DNA from: Bolinopsis microptera
Lineage: Eukaryota > Ctenophora > Tentaculata > Lobata > Bolinopsidae
Direction of reading: 5' to 3'
Assembly (NCBI RefSeq): GCF_026151205.1
Contig: NC_087077.1
Span: 1,118,001-1,178,000 of the forward strand
DNA: 60,000 nucleotides
The position numbers and the translations under genes were made by a program. Positions 31,268-41,964 of this stretch are shown one piece after another. Positions within the stretch are counted from its first letter, which is position 1, and each line of letters opens with the position of its first letter. Under the pieces are notes generated by a model. The model searched no databases, had not been told where the DNA came from, and saw nothing but the letters and a program-made list of their open reading frames with translations.

Positions 31268-33652
31268 TCAGATTTCTCTGTAAATTTTTTGATATTTCTC
31301 TGTAAATTTTTTGATATTTTCAAGTCGTTTTTTCTTAAATCTCTTTGCTGGCATGTTTCGAAATCGTTTCTGATGTTCCACGAAGTTTAGAGCACTTTCA
31401 CAAAAGATGGGTGTGGCGACCCACTGTATGAGATTCACTATTCTCTGTGCATTATAGATGTGCTTGATTTTAAGTGCGTTGATGGACATTTCCGCTCCGA
31501 GTCGGATTTCATCCACATCTCCTATTGCCAGAGCAGTTGCAAGATTCAAGAAGAGAACTTGGACAAACAGAGCGAAAGCAATGAGACCCACCAGCGTTGT
31601 TGTTGGGTAAATCATTTCTTGGTCGGCATAATCGTCGTATTCGACTCCAGATACCCCCGCAGACAAGGTCTTGAAGATGGCATCTGCGGACAGTATTTTC
31701 CTAAAAACATTTGTGTGGCTCAACAGCATGTGGAATACCACCATAAAGGTGATCAAGAAGAAAACTAGCAAGGATAATATCTTTGAGACGAATGTCCATG
31801 CTATTTTGAAGAACATGATGATGTATATTCCAATATTCGGGAATACTTGCAAAAGAAGGAGGAGGTTAATAAAGCTGGTTAGAATGGAGAGAGCTCCAAT
31901 CTTCCAATGAAAAGGGGACATGACACTTTGCGGTTCCAGCACATTGAGAGAAAAGAACAGACAGCTGCCGTATAAGATAACCTCTAAATAGTTCTCAGGG
32001 TCAATAAGATAGTTCATCAAACCTTGTAACCACGCTCTGACAGTTTCAAGAGGGCTCTGATAACTTCCACTTTCAAGATCTGATCTATTGAAAACATTAT
32101 CGAGGAGATCCAGAAGCTCGAGAAATAGGCGAATAGCAGACATCACCAAAAGTATGTAACCAAAGATATCACACTCTGCAGATTTCTTCTTTGAGCAGCC
32201 ATCAGGAAATTCATCACAAGTATGGCTAGCATTTCCAATCCAGGATCTAATAGCTTTATCATTTTCCAAAAGTTCAAATGGTTTGATTTGAGTGAACTGA
32301 TATCCCATCAGCACAGAAAAGAAGATAAGGTAAAGCGGAAAGGTAAAAATGTAAAAGTAAGTTCTGGCAAACCTTTCCCACTTTGTAACGATCAAAGCTT
32401 CTACCACTGGATGGCTGAGAAGACTAGGTTCCATCTTTGCCATGATCTGGAGCGGGTTTGAACCGTGCTTATAATGTCCCGAAGTTAGAGGCTTTCCTGT
32501 TTCCTCCTCCTCCTTCTTGTCCCTCTCCTCCTCCTTCTTCGTCTTCTTTTCGATCTTCTCGATTTCCACATTGACAGTCACAAAAAGGTACTTTTCATCT
32601 TTCTTTTCCAATACTTCGGAGTTTTTCGTGTCCTTTTTCTCATCCTTTTCCTCTTCGCCGTAGTTTTCCAATGCTCCGAAGTCAACGATGACTCGATGAA
32701 TGTCTTCATGCTTAGAGTTCTTTTGTAAACCTTTGCGTTTTTCAATATGATTGAGGGTATCACGAGTTTTAGCTGTGATTATCGATTTATCCAGGACTTC
32801 CAATACCAACTCTGGCATTTTAGTTATCATGATATTGATAGAAGTTTTGCCTTGATCGTTCCGCTGGTGATACTTAATAATGTGTTCATTCATTTTCTCA
32901 AAATGTTTCACTGCCTCTTTCGTTCGCAATTTTCCAAATATTCCACTGTCTTTTATTTCTTCCACACCCTGCGTGGGGTGAACAAAATTAAATGTGTACG
33001 CAAGAGAAGGACTGTAACTGATCATCATAGCACATGATTTTTCATGATAGCGTGTTACAGCGATAGTAAATGGGGTCTCATCGGCTTTGTTTTTTCTATT
33101 TATAGCAAGTTTCACCTTATCTGGATCCTTAGCTTTGTTCAAGATAAATTCAATCGTGCTATCATGATCAAAAAAAGCAGCAACATGGAGCGGCGTATCG
33201 TCATCATCATCCTGCTGTACTAGATCAATACGTGTGTAGTTACACAGCTCCTTCACAATGTCTACGTCTCCTAAAGCAGCAGCTAGTTGGAGAGGGCCCA
33301 TTTCATCTTGTGTTTCGTTAACCTCATCTGTAGAGTAACCGAATTGTTCGCGCAAATGTTCCAGTCTTAAATGAGTGTCCCTATGACGGTGACCCTCAAG
33401 AACAGCTACGAAATACTTACTGTCTTCCTCATGATATGTATACTGTGGAAATGTTGTAATGTTGTCGACAGAAGAAAGGACACTCGCAGGATACGATATA
33501 TCCTCGAGATCTAAATCGGAATATATTAGTTCAGTCCTTTCACAAACCTTTATAGGAACCTCATGAACTTCTTCAAGAAGTACTCGTAGTTCATAATCTC
33601 TTTCACAATCTTTTTCATAATCAAGATTCGTTGCTTCGCCACGCGACCCCAT
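31268..33652 (-). CDS. TRPA-like ankyrin/TRP cation channel, intronless
   Basis: A 794-residue open frame. The N-terminal 110 residues match nothing I know. About three ankyrin repeats lie at roughly residues 118-210 (PLQLAAALGDVDIVKEL, TPLHVAAFFDHDSTIEFIL, TPFTIAVTRYHE). A highly charged Lys/Glu segment covers 330-390. Six membrane spans follow: about 431-451, 495-516, 553-573, 583-602, 607-642 and 682-710, with a pore loop near 655-673 (IFKTLSAGVSGVEYDD) and the family signature after S6, NLATALAIGDVDEI. TRPA channels usually have 14 or more ankyrin repeats and about 1100 residues, so this is a short form. The lack of introns beside an intron-rich gene suggests a retrocopy or a locally expanded family. 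The frame is clean. It would act in the plasma membrane as a sensory cation channel (inference). Confidence 0.85.
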   Translation of the reverse strand: MGSRGEATNLDYEKDCERDYELRVLLEEVHEVPIKVCERTELIYSDLDLEDISYPASVLSSVDNITTFPQYTYHEEDSKYFVAVLEGHRHRDTHLRLEHLREQFGYSTDEVNETQDEMGPLQLAAALGDVDIVKELCNYTRIDLVQQDDDDDTPLHVAAFFDHDSTIEFILNKAKDPDKVKLAINRKNKADETPFTIAVTRYHEKSCAMMISYSPSLAYTFNFVHPTQGVEEIKDSGIFGKLRTKEAVKHFEKMNEHIIKYHQRNDQGKTSINIMITKMPELVLEVLDKSIITAKTRDTLNHIEKRKGLQKNSKHEDIHRVIVDFGALENYGEEEKDEKKDTKNSEVLEKKDEKYLFVTVNVEIEKIEKKTKKEEERDKKEEEETGKPLTSGHYKHGSNPLQIMAKMEPSLLSHPVVEALIVTKWERFARTYFYIFTFPLYLIFFSVLMGYQFTQIKPFELLENDKAIRSWIGNASHTCDEFPDGCSKKKSAECDIFGYILLVMSAIRLFLELLDLLDNVFNRSDLESGSYQSPLETVRAWLQGLMNYLIDPENYLEVILYGSCLFFSLNVLEPQSVMSPFHWKIGALSILTSFINLLLLLQVFPNIGIYIIMFFKIAWTFVSKILSLLVFFLITFMVVFHMLLSHTNVFRKILSADAIFKTLSAGVSGVEYDDYADQEMIYPTTTLVGLIAFALFVQVLFLNLATALAIGDVDEIRLGAEMSINALKIKHIYNAQRIVNLIQWVATPIFCESALNFVEHQKRFRNMPAKRFKKKRLENIKKFTEKYQKIYREI

Positions 33653-34565
33653 TTTTTACCAGGACTGATTCTTTTAAGGCTTAAAATAAAATTATAAGTT
33701 AAACCGAATATGGATTTCAACTATCGATACAAAAGGTAAAAGAAATCTATATAACTCAGCCCGTAAACAATTCAGGAATTCGATTTGAATTAAGGGATAA
33801 CTTAAATAATTCCCTGTGAATATAACAACTTACGATAGTAATTATAATGAAACATTTTTTAAAATGCGGAAATTAATACAGTTGCAATTTGGAGACGAAT
33901 TACGTGAGTTATTAAGAGGTTGCGTGTGGGTAATCACTTTTGGGCCACCCTGTATAATCAAACTCAGAGTTTTATAACTAACGTTAGCAATTAATAAATT
34001 ATAGCGCAACAGTTAAAAGAATGCAGAAATAAAAATCGATTTAAATGACAGGGTAATGTTCGGATTACACAAAGCAATTAGCAACACAAACACAGTCACA
34101 CAATTACTTTGAAAGCAAACAAACACTCTGGCACGCAATTACGTGTGAATGATATAAAGAGACCAACACGGAATATTTCTGTGGTCCGTAATTTGATAAA
34201 CAGAAACGTGGACAGCGTGTAACTCGTTTGGCGGAACTTGATGCGTTGGTACTGAAATAAAAGTGGATCGAATATCAAGCACAAGCAATGTGTTTCACAC
34301 TTCTTATGTTTCATTTACAAAGTAAACAGACTCGTGATGAAATCACAGGATTTCCGTGACCAGAAATATAAAAATGGAGCGAAAGCTCATCCTATCTGAG
34401 CTTTCGCAATGAACTCCATTCTTATATTTCTAATTCTGGTGACGTAATGAGGGGCCGGTAGGGAAATCCTAACCGTCCAGCCATGCTCGTTATTCCACTG
34501 CTGTCAGCATTAGGAATCGACCGGATATCCGGTTGAATCCGGATCCGGTCGGATATCCGGCTTCA
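33653..34565. other. Intergenic region with a mariner-like terminus and a hairpin
   Basis: TGGGCCACCCTGTATA at 33940-33955 resembles the end of mariner-type inverted repeats, but no partner end or transposase was seen. At about 34349-34470 GAAATATAAAAATGGAG faces CTCCATTCTTATATTTC and the loop holds GCGAAAGCTCA/TGAGCTTTCGC, forming a fold-back element. Nothing coding. Confidence 0.5.
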
Positions 34566-34860
34566 ATATCCGGCTCCGGTTTCAAAAAAGGTTGACGGAT
34601 TTCGAAAAACCGAAAAAATATTTTCGGCTAGTAGTAGTAATGAACAAGGTAGCATGAAACGTGGAGAAAAGTGGTTTTCAGAAAAATTTGACGTCGAAAA
34701 TTTTCGGTTGGAGTCAGTCTCGATACGTACCTCCCGTATCGAGAGCTTTTGCTTCCGAGCTTGTGTTGCAAAGGGGAGGCCTGCCTTCCGAGATTGCATT
34801 ACCAGGGGCCGGGAAGTCTCGAGTCCAAAATTGTGTATGGGGATTTTGGGGAAGCCAATT
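34566..34860. repeat. Dispersed repeat family, copy 1
   Basis: Contains AAAACCGAAAAAATATTTTC, GGTAGCATGAAACGTGGAGA, CTCGATACGTACCTC, GTTGCAAAGGGGAGGCCTGC and GAGATTGCATTACCAGGGG in this order. The same order recurs at about 36655-36890 and 56326-56560. Just upstream lie several CCGGATATCCGG-type repeats (34515-34575). Class unknown. Confidence 0.75.
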
Positions 34861-35039
34861 CAATTATCAAACCAACTTTTTTTAGAAACTTTGGAGTTCC
34901 TAGCTTAAAACGCTTTCACAACTGAAGTCTGGAACACAACAAAAAAGCAAATAGAACGGTTCGAGGTCTTCCATCTGACCTCCCTGAGAAGAATCTTAAA
35001 GATAAAGTGGTTATTCCAGGTCTGATGTCTCCAATAAAG

Positions 35040-35345
35040 AAGTTCATGAAACGTTTATTGGTTCGGCTAAACTAAGGTGGTACGGACACGTTATCAGAAT
35101 GCCAGAGACACAGTTTCCCAATTTTTTACTGGATTGGAAACCAAACTATGGAAAGAGTCTGAGAGGACGACCCCGTAAAGGCTAGATGGCCTGTGTACTC
35201 GAGGATGCGGCTGACGCCTGACAGGTGTCGATAACATCAGCAGAGACGCAGTAAAACAGTTAGCACTAAAACGAGTGGAATGGAGGAACATTCTACACCG
35301 TAAAAGATGTGTGATGCAGGCCACTCCAACGACTGCAGACTAGGA
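35040..35345 (+). pseudogene. LINE reverse transcriptase C-terminal tail fragment
   Basis: Conceptual translation gives LRWYGHVIRMPETQFPNFL and, after small shifts, RGRPRKG and RVEWRNILH, the familiar tail that follows the RT domain in many LINEs (RWxGHVxRM, GRPRxxW). The frame is broken by TAG and small indels. About 300 bp survive, with no RT core. Confidence 0.75.
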
Positions 35346-36582
35346 GGAGACCTCTTCAGTCTTCATGTAGCATGTATGTATTAATATTTTACCGGGGTAA
35401 TTAATAGGGCTCCAATGCTCTAAATAACAGTGGTCATGATCTATCCTATAGTGATAATGACCACAGTCCCGGCCCTGCGAAGAATGAGACCCTGAAAATC
35501 CGATCGTTGGGTTCAGCTGTCGTATTTTCAATTTAGGTGCAGTTGTGATATGACCTGGGTTCAGTTGTCGTTTTGGGATTTAAGCTGATTGGTCACCCAA
35601 TTAAGCTGATCGGTTGCCTGTTACTCTGTTAACTGCGTGGGAACTAGGTTCAATTGGGTTCAGTTGTCGGTCACCCGAAATTTCATATTCTTGTCAATAT
35701 AATTGTGACAGCTTATTTTTTAACAATCTTATAAATGACTCCTGATTGTTCAATAAACAAGTTCGACAGAGCAAGATATTGAAAATGAAAGCAGACTGGA
35801 TCAGTGAACGAACCAAATGTCCGATCGGCTCCCAGTTGGCTCCTAGTTTGTAAACAATAGAATGAATTACAGGAAAATAAATATTAATTTAAATATGAAA
35901 TCTTACAAGGTAAATATAATTAAATATGAACGTAAAATTCGTAAGCGTGGTCGCAAACTATTATAATCCGAATAAATGCGTCTGAAAATGAGTAAAGCAG
36001 CATTTAAGACATAACATTTCTCCTGATTAGAAATTAAAAACTACCTTATACGTGTAGAAATGTTGTGACAAATAAAACAGTGTGATGTTGCTTAATAGCT
36101 TAAAGATCAGTCACTGCTGTTTGCCAGTATAGTGACTGTTCATATGTAAGCTCTCCTCCAAATATGTACTTGGTTTTATATACGCGCAACAATTTCGTCA
36201 TCAGACGAAAGTTAAGAACTTTTGAGTTGCGGAGTTATTTGAAAAATTCCGGTCCTCTATAAATTGCGGTGACCTTGATCTGCTTTATATTATAATTGAA
36301 TTTATTCTGCTCGAGATCAACGATCTGAAGGACTGACAAAGATTCCCGATCTTCTTTTGCGGAAACTTTATAATTACGGTGCAAATTACATTTAGCAAGA
36401 CGCTACCACGATCTAATTAGTCAAAATAACAAAGCTAACAAAATGCAGTAAGAAAGAGTAAACTTGTGACGGCACCACATTAAAATTATTAAAATTACAC
36501 TGTTGATATAAAACACTGCCCTAATGATGAGAGGTTCATCATTGAATAGTTAGATTGACAGACTGGCAAACAAATCGAGTGA
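35346..36582. other. Intergenic region, short repeats only
   Basis: GGGTTCAGTTGTCG-type phrases recur near 35510, 35559 and 35657. CAGTGGTCATGATCTATCC forms an imperfect hairpin with GATAATGACCACAG near 35430-35470. No gene recognised. Confidence 0.5.
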
Positions 36583-37226
36583 AGTGCACATGCATGTTAT
36601 AAAGGTACAATTGTGCCCTGAATCGGGAACTATTGTGCTTTGTTTCACTAGGTACGGAGTTTGAAAAACCAAAAATAATTTCGGCTAATAATGAACAGGG
36701 CCGGGTAGCATAAAACGTGGAGAAGAGTGGTTTTCAGAAAAACTTTGAAAAAATGTTGACTTAGAAAATTTGCGGTCCGAGGCATTCTCGATACGTACCT
36801 CTCGTGTTGCAAAGGGGGGAGGGGGGCCTGCCTAATGCCTTCCGAGATCGCATTACCAGGGGAAGCATAAAGTCCAAAACTGTGTATCCCTCCGGGCCCA
36901 GGCTATAAACGCAGCATATGTAGTATAGAGGAAAACCGAACCTTGTTACGAACAGTAGCTCTAGTATCTGGTATCGTTCTTTATCACATTTTATTATTAT
37001 GATCCAGTTTTGGCTCCGAGTCAACTATTGTGCAGACAGCAGACTGCTGTCTTACTGTCAAGTAAAAACGATCAAGTGATAAAATATGCTTGCATACGAA
37101 TCAGGGTACTATTGTGCCCTGAATCGGGAACTGCTGTGTCGCTTAATTGGAACTAACCAGTGATTAAGTGCGCCTGCATGTTAAAAAGGTACAATTGTGC
37201 CCTGAATCGGGAACTATTGTGCTTTG
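36583..37226. repeat. Direct repeat pair around a dispersed-repeat copy
   Basis: AAGGTACAATTGTGCCCTGA with ATCGGGAACTATTGTGCTTTG occurs at about 36601-36645 and 37187-37226, preceded in both by a GCATGTTA segment. A partial copy lies at about 37108. Between them is copy 2 of the dispersed family (36655-36890). The pair might be termini of one element. Confidence 0.65.
36655..36890. repeat. Dispersed repeat family, copy 2
   Basis: Shares AATTTCGGCTAATAATGAAC, GCATAAAACGTGGAGAAGAG, TTCTCGATACGTACCTC and TTGCAAAGGGG with copies 1 and 3. It lacks the TCCGGATATCCGG start of copy 1. Confidence 0.75.
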
Positions 37227-37389
37227 GTACTCAGACTTGCATGACAAAATGGGAACAACTGTGTCTCACACTTGTAATCGCGCTCAAGGGGTTTGGTAGG
37301 ATATGCCAATTGCATATCATTTCTGATATTGATAATAACTTGTTTAATCTTGTTACAACGACATCCGATAGATGATATCCGTAATACTA

Positions 37390-40300
37390 TGTCGGAGCAG
37401 GAACCTAGCCAGGAACACAACCACAGAGCTACAGAGGAACCTGCCTGCTCAGACTTGCGTTTTCAGTTCATAGATCATGAACCGCCCAACATCGAGATTG
37501 AGGTTACAAAGAAGCTTAAATTACCACAAGCAGCAGAGAGAGGAATATGGAAGGGAATAGATGAAGATTTGGTTATGCTTTGTCACGAGATCGTAGAGAA
37601 GGATGAGGCGATCAGGCTTCAAAAGACTGAAGGGAGAATCTACAGCTACCTGGAATATAGATTTGGGGAAGAGAAGAAGATATTCGAACAGAAACAGCAG
37701 AGAGAGGACAGGGAGACTAAGGCGATTAGAGTTTCTAAGAGGATAGCAAAGAAAGATATGAGGTCGGCAAAGAGAAGTAATGACACTAACGCTACAGCCA
37801 CAGCGAAAAGAGAGTACCTCCGGCTGGTGCGGCTCCACAACAAAAGTCGATGCAATGAGCTCAAGAAGAAGAGGGGCAAGCTCGAGAAGAAAGAGCAGGA
37901 TACGTTTAAGAAGAACCCGTATGACTACAGCAAGAAGCTACTTAATGGTAAGCAGAACAACGCACCGCCAAGCTTCTCTAAGGAAGAAGCAGACAGGTTC
38001 TTCAAGAAGGAGTATAAGGACACGGACAGAGGTGCAATCTACACTAAGTTGGAAGGTCTTCCTGAGGCCAAGCCCCCAGTAGTTAAGTTCGAGCTGACAA
38101 AGCTGGATAGAGAAGATTTCGATGCAAAGCTGAAGAGCAGGCGTAATAAGTCATCCCCTGGTCCAAACGGTGTACCATATGTGGTGTATAAGAGATGCCC
38201 GAGAACCGCACACATGATCTTCCAAACCCTATCTACCCTGTGGGACAAGAAGATAGTGCCACTACAATGGCGACTGAGGATCTGTCAGACCCAAGCAAGT
38301 TCAGGAATATTACAAAAACGAACACCAGCGGCAAGTTGAACATGGGAATTCTAGCAGACAAGATGCTGGATTATATGGTGTCTAATAAGTACATAGACAA
38401 GTCAGTTCATAAGGGCTTTCTGAAGAAGACTCCTGGTTGTCTTGAACACACCCAAGTGCTTATGGAAGAGCTAAAAGACGCCAAATCTACTAGACGTCAG
38501 ATATTCGTTGTCTGGGTAGATTTAATGAATGCATATGGCAGAGTCCCACACAACTTGATCCTCTATGCCCTCCGGCATTACAAATTCCCTGAATGGCTCA
38601 TAGATTACATGTTTAAGGGGAGATACACCAAAAACGTTTTTGCTCCGAACATCGATTTTATTTTATATTATGGTTAAATAGACAAAAAAAATAAGATTGC
38701 ACACCTTCAAAATTTTCTAAAAATATTCCCTCATCGAGAAAAAAAATATTTTTCTTTTTCGAAAGTTTTTAAAATTTTGAGAAGTCTGTCACTGTAATAC
38801 CCATAGTTCGGCCATTTAAAAAGTTTTGTGGCTGATTTTTTTACTGAACATTACTTACAATCCGTACAAAAAGCCATTGAAAGGATTATATAATTGAACG
38901 ATAAATGACGAAGTTACAGACCAAACAAGGTCGAAAAAATAAAAATTTAAATTTTTCCCACTTCTAAAGTTTTACATTTCACCAATCACCCGGGTCAGCA
39001 GATATCGCTTCAAAAATTCTTGTGAGTGTAGCTGATGATCATATCAAACTTTTTGGAGTAGGATTTCTCTCAGATTAAGTTTTAAGCTATGCAATGTGGC
39101 CTCAAACGACTTAGTAAAATTCATCGAAAAAAAGGGCAAAAAAGACAGATTTAAGGCTTAAAATGCCTTAAAATGCCGTAACTCAAAAAGTATCAGTTTT
39201 TTTGAAATAATTTTTACAGAATCGTAATCAGCTTGGTAAGACGAATCTTTTAGACCTTGTTTGGTCTGTAACTTCGTCATTTATCGTTCAATTATATAAT
39301 CCTTTCAATGGCTTTTTGTACGGATTGTAAGTAATGTTCAGTAAAAAAATCAGCCACAAAACTTTTTAAATGGCCGAACTATCGGTATTACAGTGACAGA
39401 CTTCTCAAAATTTTAAAAATTTTCGAAAAAGAAAAATATTTTTTTTCTCGATGAGGGAATATTTTTAGAAAATTTTGAAGGTGTGCAATCTTATTTTTTT
39501 TGTCTATTTAACCATAATATAAAATAAAATCGATGTTCGGAGCAAAAACGTTTTTGGTGTATCTCCCCTTAAAGTACTATGATGAACTGATTGTAAGGGT
39601 GGTAACCAAAGACTGGAAGTCAAATTGGTTCTACTACATGTTAGGCCTCTTTCAAGGAGACCCTCTTTCAGTAGTGTTGTTCCTGATTGTATTCAACTTA
39701 CTGTCAGATCTTCTACAAGATCAAAAAGAACTGGGTTATAAGCCCTCCTTTAGCTCGCAACCTACATCGAATCGGGCTTTTGCAGATGACCTAACACTTA
39801 TGTCCTCCAGACTAGAGAAGGTAAACAAGCAGATAAAGTTGATGGAGCAGTTTTTGGATTGGAGTAGGAAAATGAAGGCCGAGCCTAGCAAGTGTGTCTC
39901 CTTGGGAATGAAGGTGATAGATGGTACGTACCAGGCTTATGACCCAGAGATATTGATTGACGGCCAGATAATCAGCTATGTAGGAAACAACCCGATTAAG
40001 TTCCTGGGCCACTGGATCTATGTCGATCTAGGGTTAAATGACACTAAACAACAGATTGAAGACAAACTAAAGACTCTGTTTCAGACAGTGGATGAGTGTG
40101 GTCTCAACGGTGTCATGAAGTGTTCGATCTACAATAACATGCTGACTAGCAAGATGTCCTGGGATCTGATGATTTACAACCTTCCTGTAAGTTTTGTGTA
40201 CGAACTTGATGCTATCTGCACCAGATTCTTGAAGAAGTGGTTGGGTGTCAATTACTGTGACAGTCCTGTACAGGAGCAAGGATTACTTTGGGCTAAACTT

Positions 40301-41501
40301 GAAGAAGTTGAGTGACTTATACAAGTCTCTTCAGGTATCAAAAGGACACGCCCTGAAGAACAGTGATGACACCAAAGTTGTAGAAGCCTATAATAACAAG
40401 AAAGAGAAACAAGAGAACAGCCCGAGATGGTCTTATACAACGGAGCTGACGGCAAGAGAGCGAGATCTTTACTTCCAGGAATTGTTTGGAGTAGTGACTA
40501 AAGACCGAGTAGGACTCGGATGCAAACCAAAGTTGACTGAAAGGCAGAAGCTAAGACAACTGGTAAAATCGGTGTCAGAGAACGACATGCTAGTCACCCT
40601 GGTAAACAAGGGAGTACAGGGCAAGTTCTTGACATGGGAGAACACGATGCAGTTAGACTTAGGATGGAACTGCCTTATCTACAACTACAAGATGAGCCCG
40701 GCTCTCCTTAAATTCCGCCTAAACTCGACACACGACGTGGCTAATACCCCTGCAAACATGATATTGTGGAACTACTCGAGTACAGGAAATTGTACACTTT
40801 GTGGTTGGAAGACGTGCAACATCAAGCACATCCTAGCCGTCTGCAGTGTAGCAAGAAACTCCAAAAGGTACAACTGGAGACATGACAACGTCGTACGTGT
40901 TATAGCCGGAGCCTTGCTTGACCAACTCAAGATGTACAATTCCTCACGTTCCACGACCTCCGACAAAGAATGGATACGGTTCAAGTCGAAGGATGGGAAG
41001 TATGACCACCCAAAGCCAAAGTTGAGGAAGGAGAGGCCCTTTGAGAGAGCGAAAGACTGGAAGCTGATATGGGACGAGGATACACTACCTGCCCAGTTCC
41101 CACAGCACATCTACAACACAGCGGAGAGACCCGACATTGTAGTATGGTCGGATAGTTTGAGAGAAGTAGTTCTGATTGAACTGACTTGTGGTGACGAGAG
41201 TAACTTCAGTGACCAAGAAGCACTCTAAAACAGAGAGCTGATTCCTGGCATCGACGGGTGCGGTTGGAAAGCTCTGCTCTTTACGGTAGAGATTGGGTGT
41301 AGGGGCTTCTGGCACCATACTGTACCAGCTCTATTCAACTACTTTGGATTGGCGAAGAGAACGAAGAATAAAGCCCTGAATGAGGCTGCTTTGGTCGCTC
41401 TTCGATGTTCCTATACAATCTGGTTAGCCCGCGACAACAAGAAATGGTCTACCTGCTACGACATCGCAAGGAGGCCAGAAGTCATAAACTGTGAATGCTG
41501 A
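37390..41501 (+). mobile_element. R2-like non-LTR retrotransposon with restriction-like endonuclease, broken
   Basis: Pieces in order: 37390-38339 is a charged N-terminus and the RT start (NKSSPGPNGVPYVVYKRCP). 38270-38677 has NTSGKLNMGILADKMLDYM, GFLKKTPGCLEHT and VDLMNAYGRVPHNL. 39569-40315 has GLFQGDPLSVVLFLIVFNLL and the catalytic FADDLTL. 40245-41228 has a CTLCGWKTCNIKHILAVC zinc knuckle (CCHC) and RPDIVVW...VVLIELT of the PD-(D/E)XK endonuclease. 41229-41501 has the rest of that domain (FTVEIGCRGFW). The order RT, CCHC, endonuclease defines the R2-type group; the copy is not in rDNA here. Lesions are a shift and deletion near 38270, a 952-bp transposon at 38617-39568, a shift near 40255 and a stop at 41226-41228. 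N-terminal DNA-binding zinc fingers were not seen. Confidence 0.85.
38617..39568. mobile_element. TTAA-flanked inverted-repeat transposon inserted in the R2-like RT
   Basis: Left end GGGGAGATACACCAAAAACG and right end CGTTTTTGGTGTATCTCCCC start inverted arms of about 310 bp each that remain almost identical to the centre. TTAA lies directly outside both ends (38613-38616 and 39569-39572), the duplication typical of piggyBac-type insertion. The 952-bp element has no ORF and so is non-autonomous. The near-identity of the arms suggests a fairly recent element or gene conversion. Confidence 0.9.
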
Positions 41502-41964
41502 GTGTTGGGCCCATAAAACATGTTGAAAGCTGCAACCAGGATCACAAGTACTGGTGGAATACAGAATGACTTGCTTATCAGATTTATAGATGAAGTTGCT
41601 ATCGAAAGATATAGAACTCAGGTAAACATCTAACCTGTAATAGTTTATTGTTGATTTTCTATAATTATTTTAGTCTCTTGAGTCCTGACACCATTTTAGG
41701 GTTATACGGATTCCTGCTCGAAAACTTAATAAAACAAAAATATTAACGTATAAAATATTATACTAACTTCTAATAACATTAATATAGATTTTGTAATATT
41801 CCCTGATTATTGATTATAATTACTTAACTTTATAGAACCAGACAGTTTAATTTATACTTTGTCACAAATCCCCCCAATGTACATTGTTATAGTAAAACTA
41901 CTAGGATTTATTAACGATTTAAGTCAGCATTGTGCTAATTGATATTTGATTTGAACCAGAAACT
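41502..41964. other. R2-like element 3' flank and intergenic DNA
   Basis: AT-rich. GGGTTATACGGATTCCTGCT at 41699 may still be the element's 3' UTR. No poly(A) tail or target duplication was identified. Confidence 0.4.
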
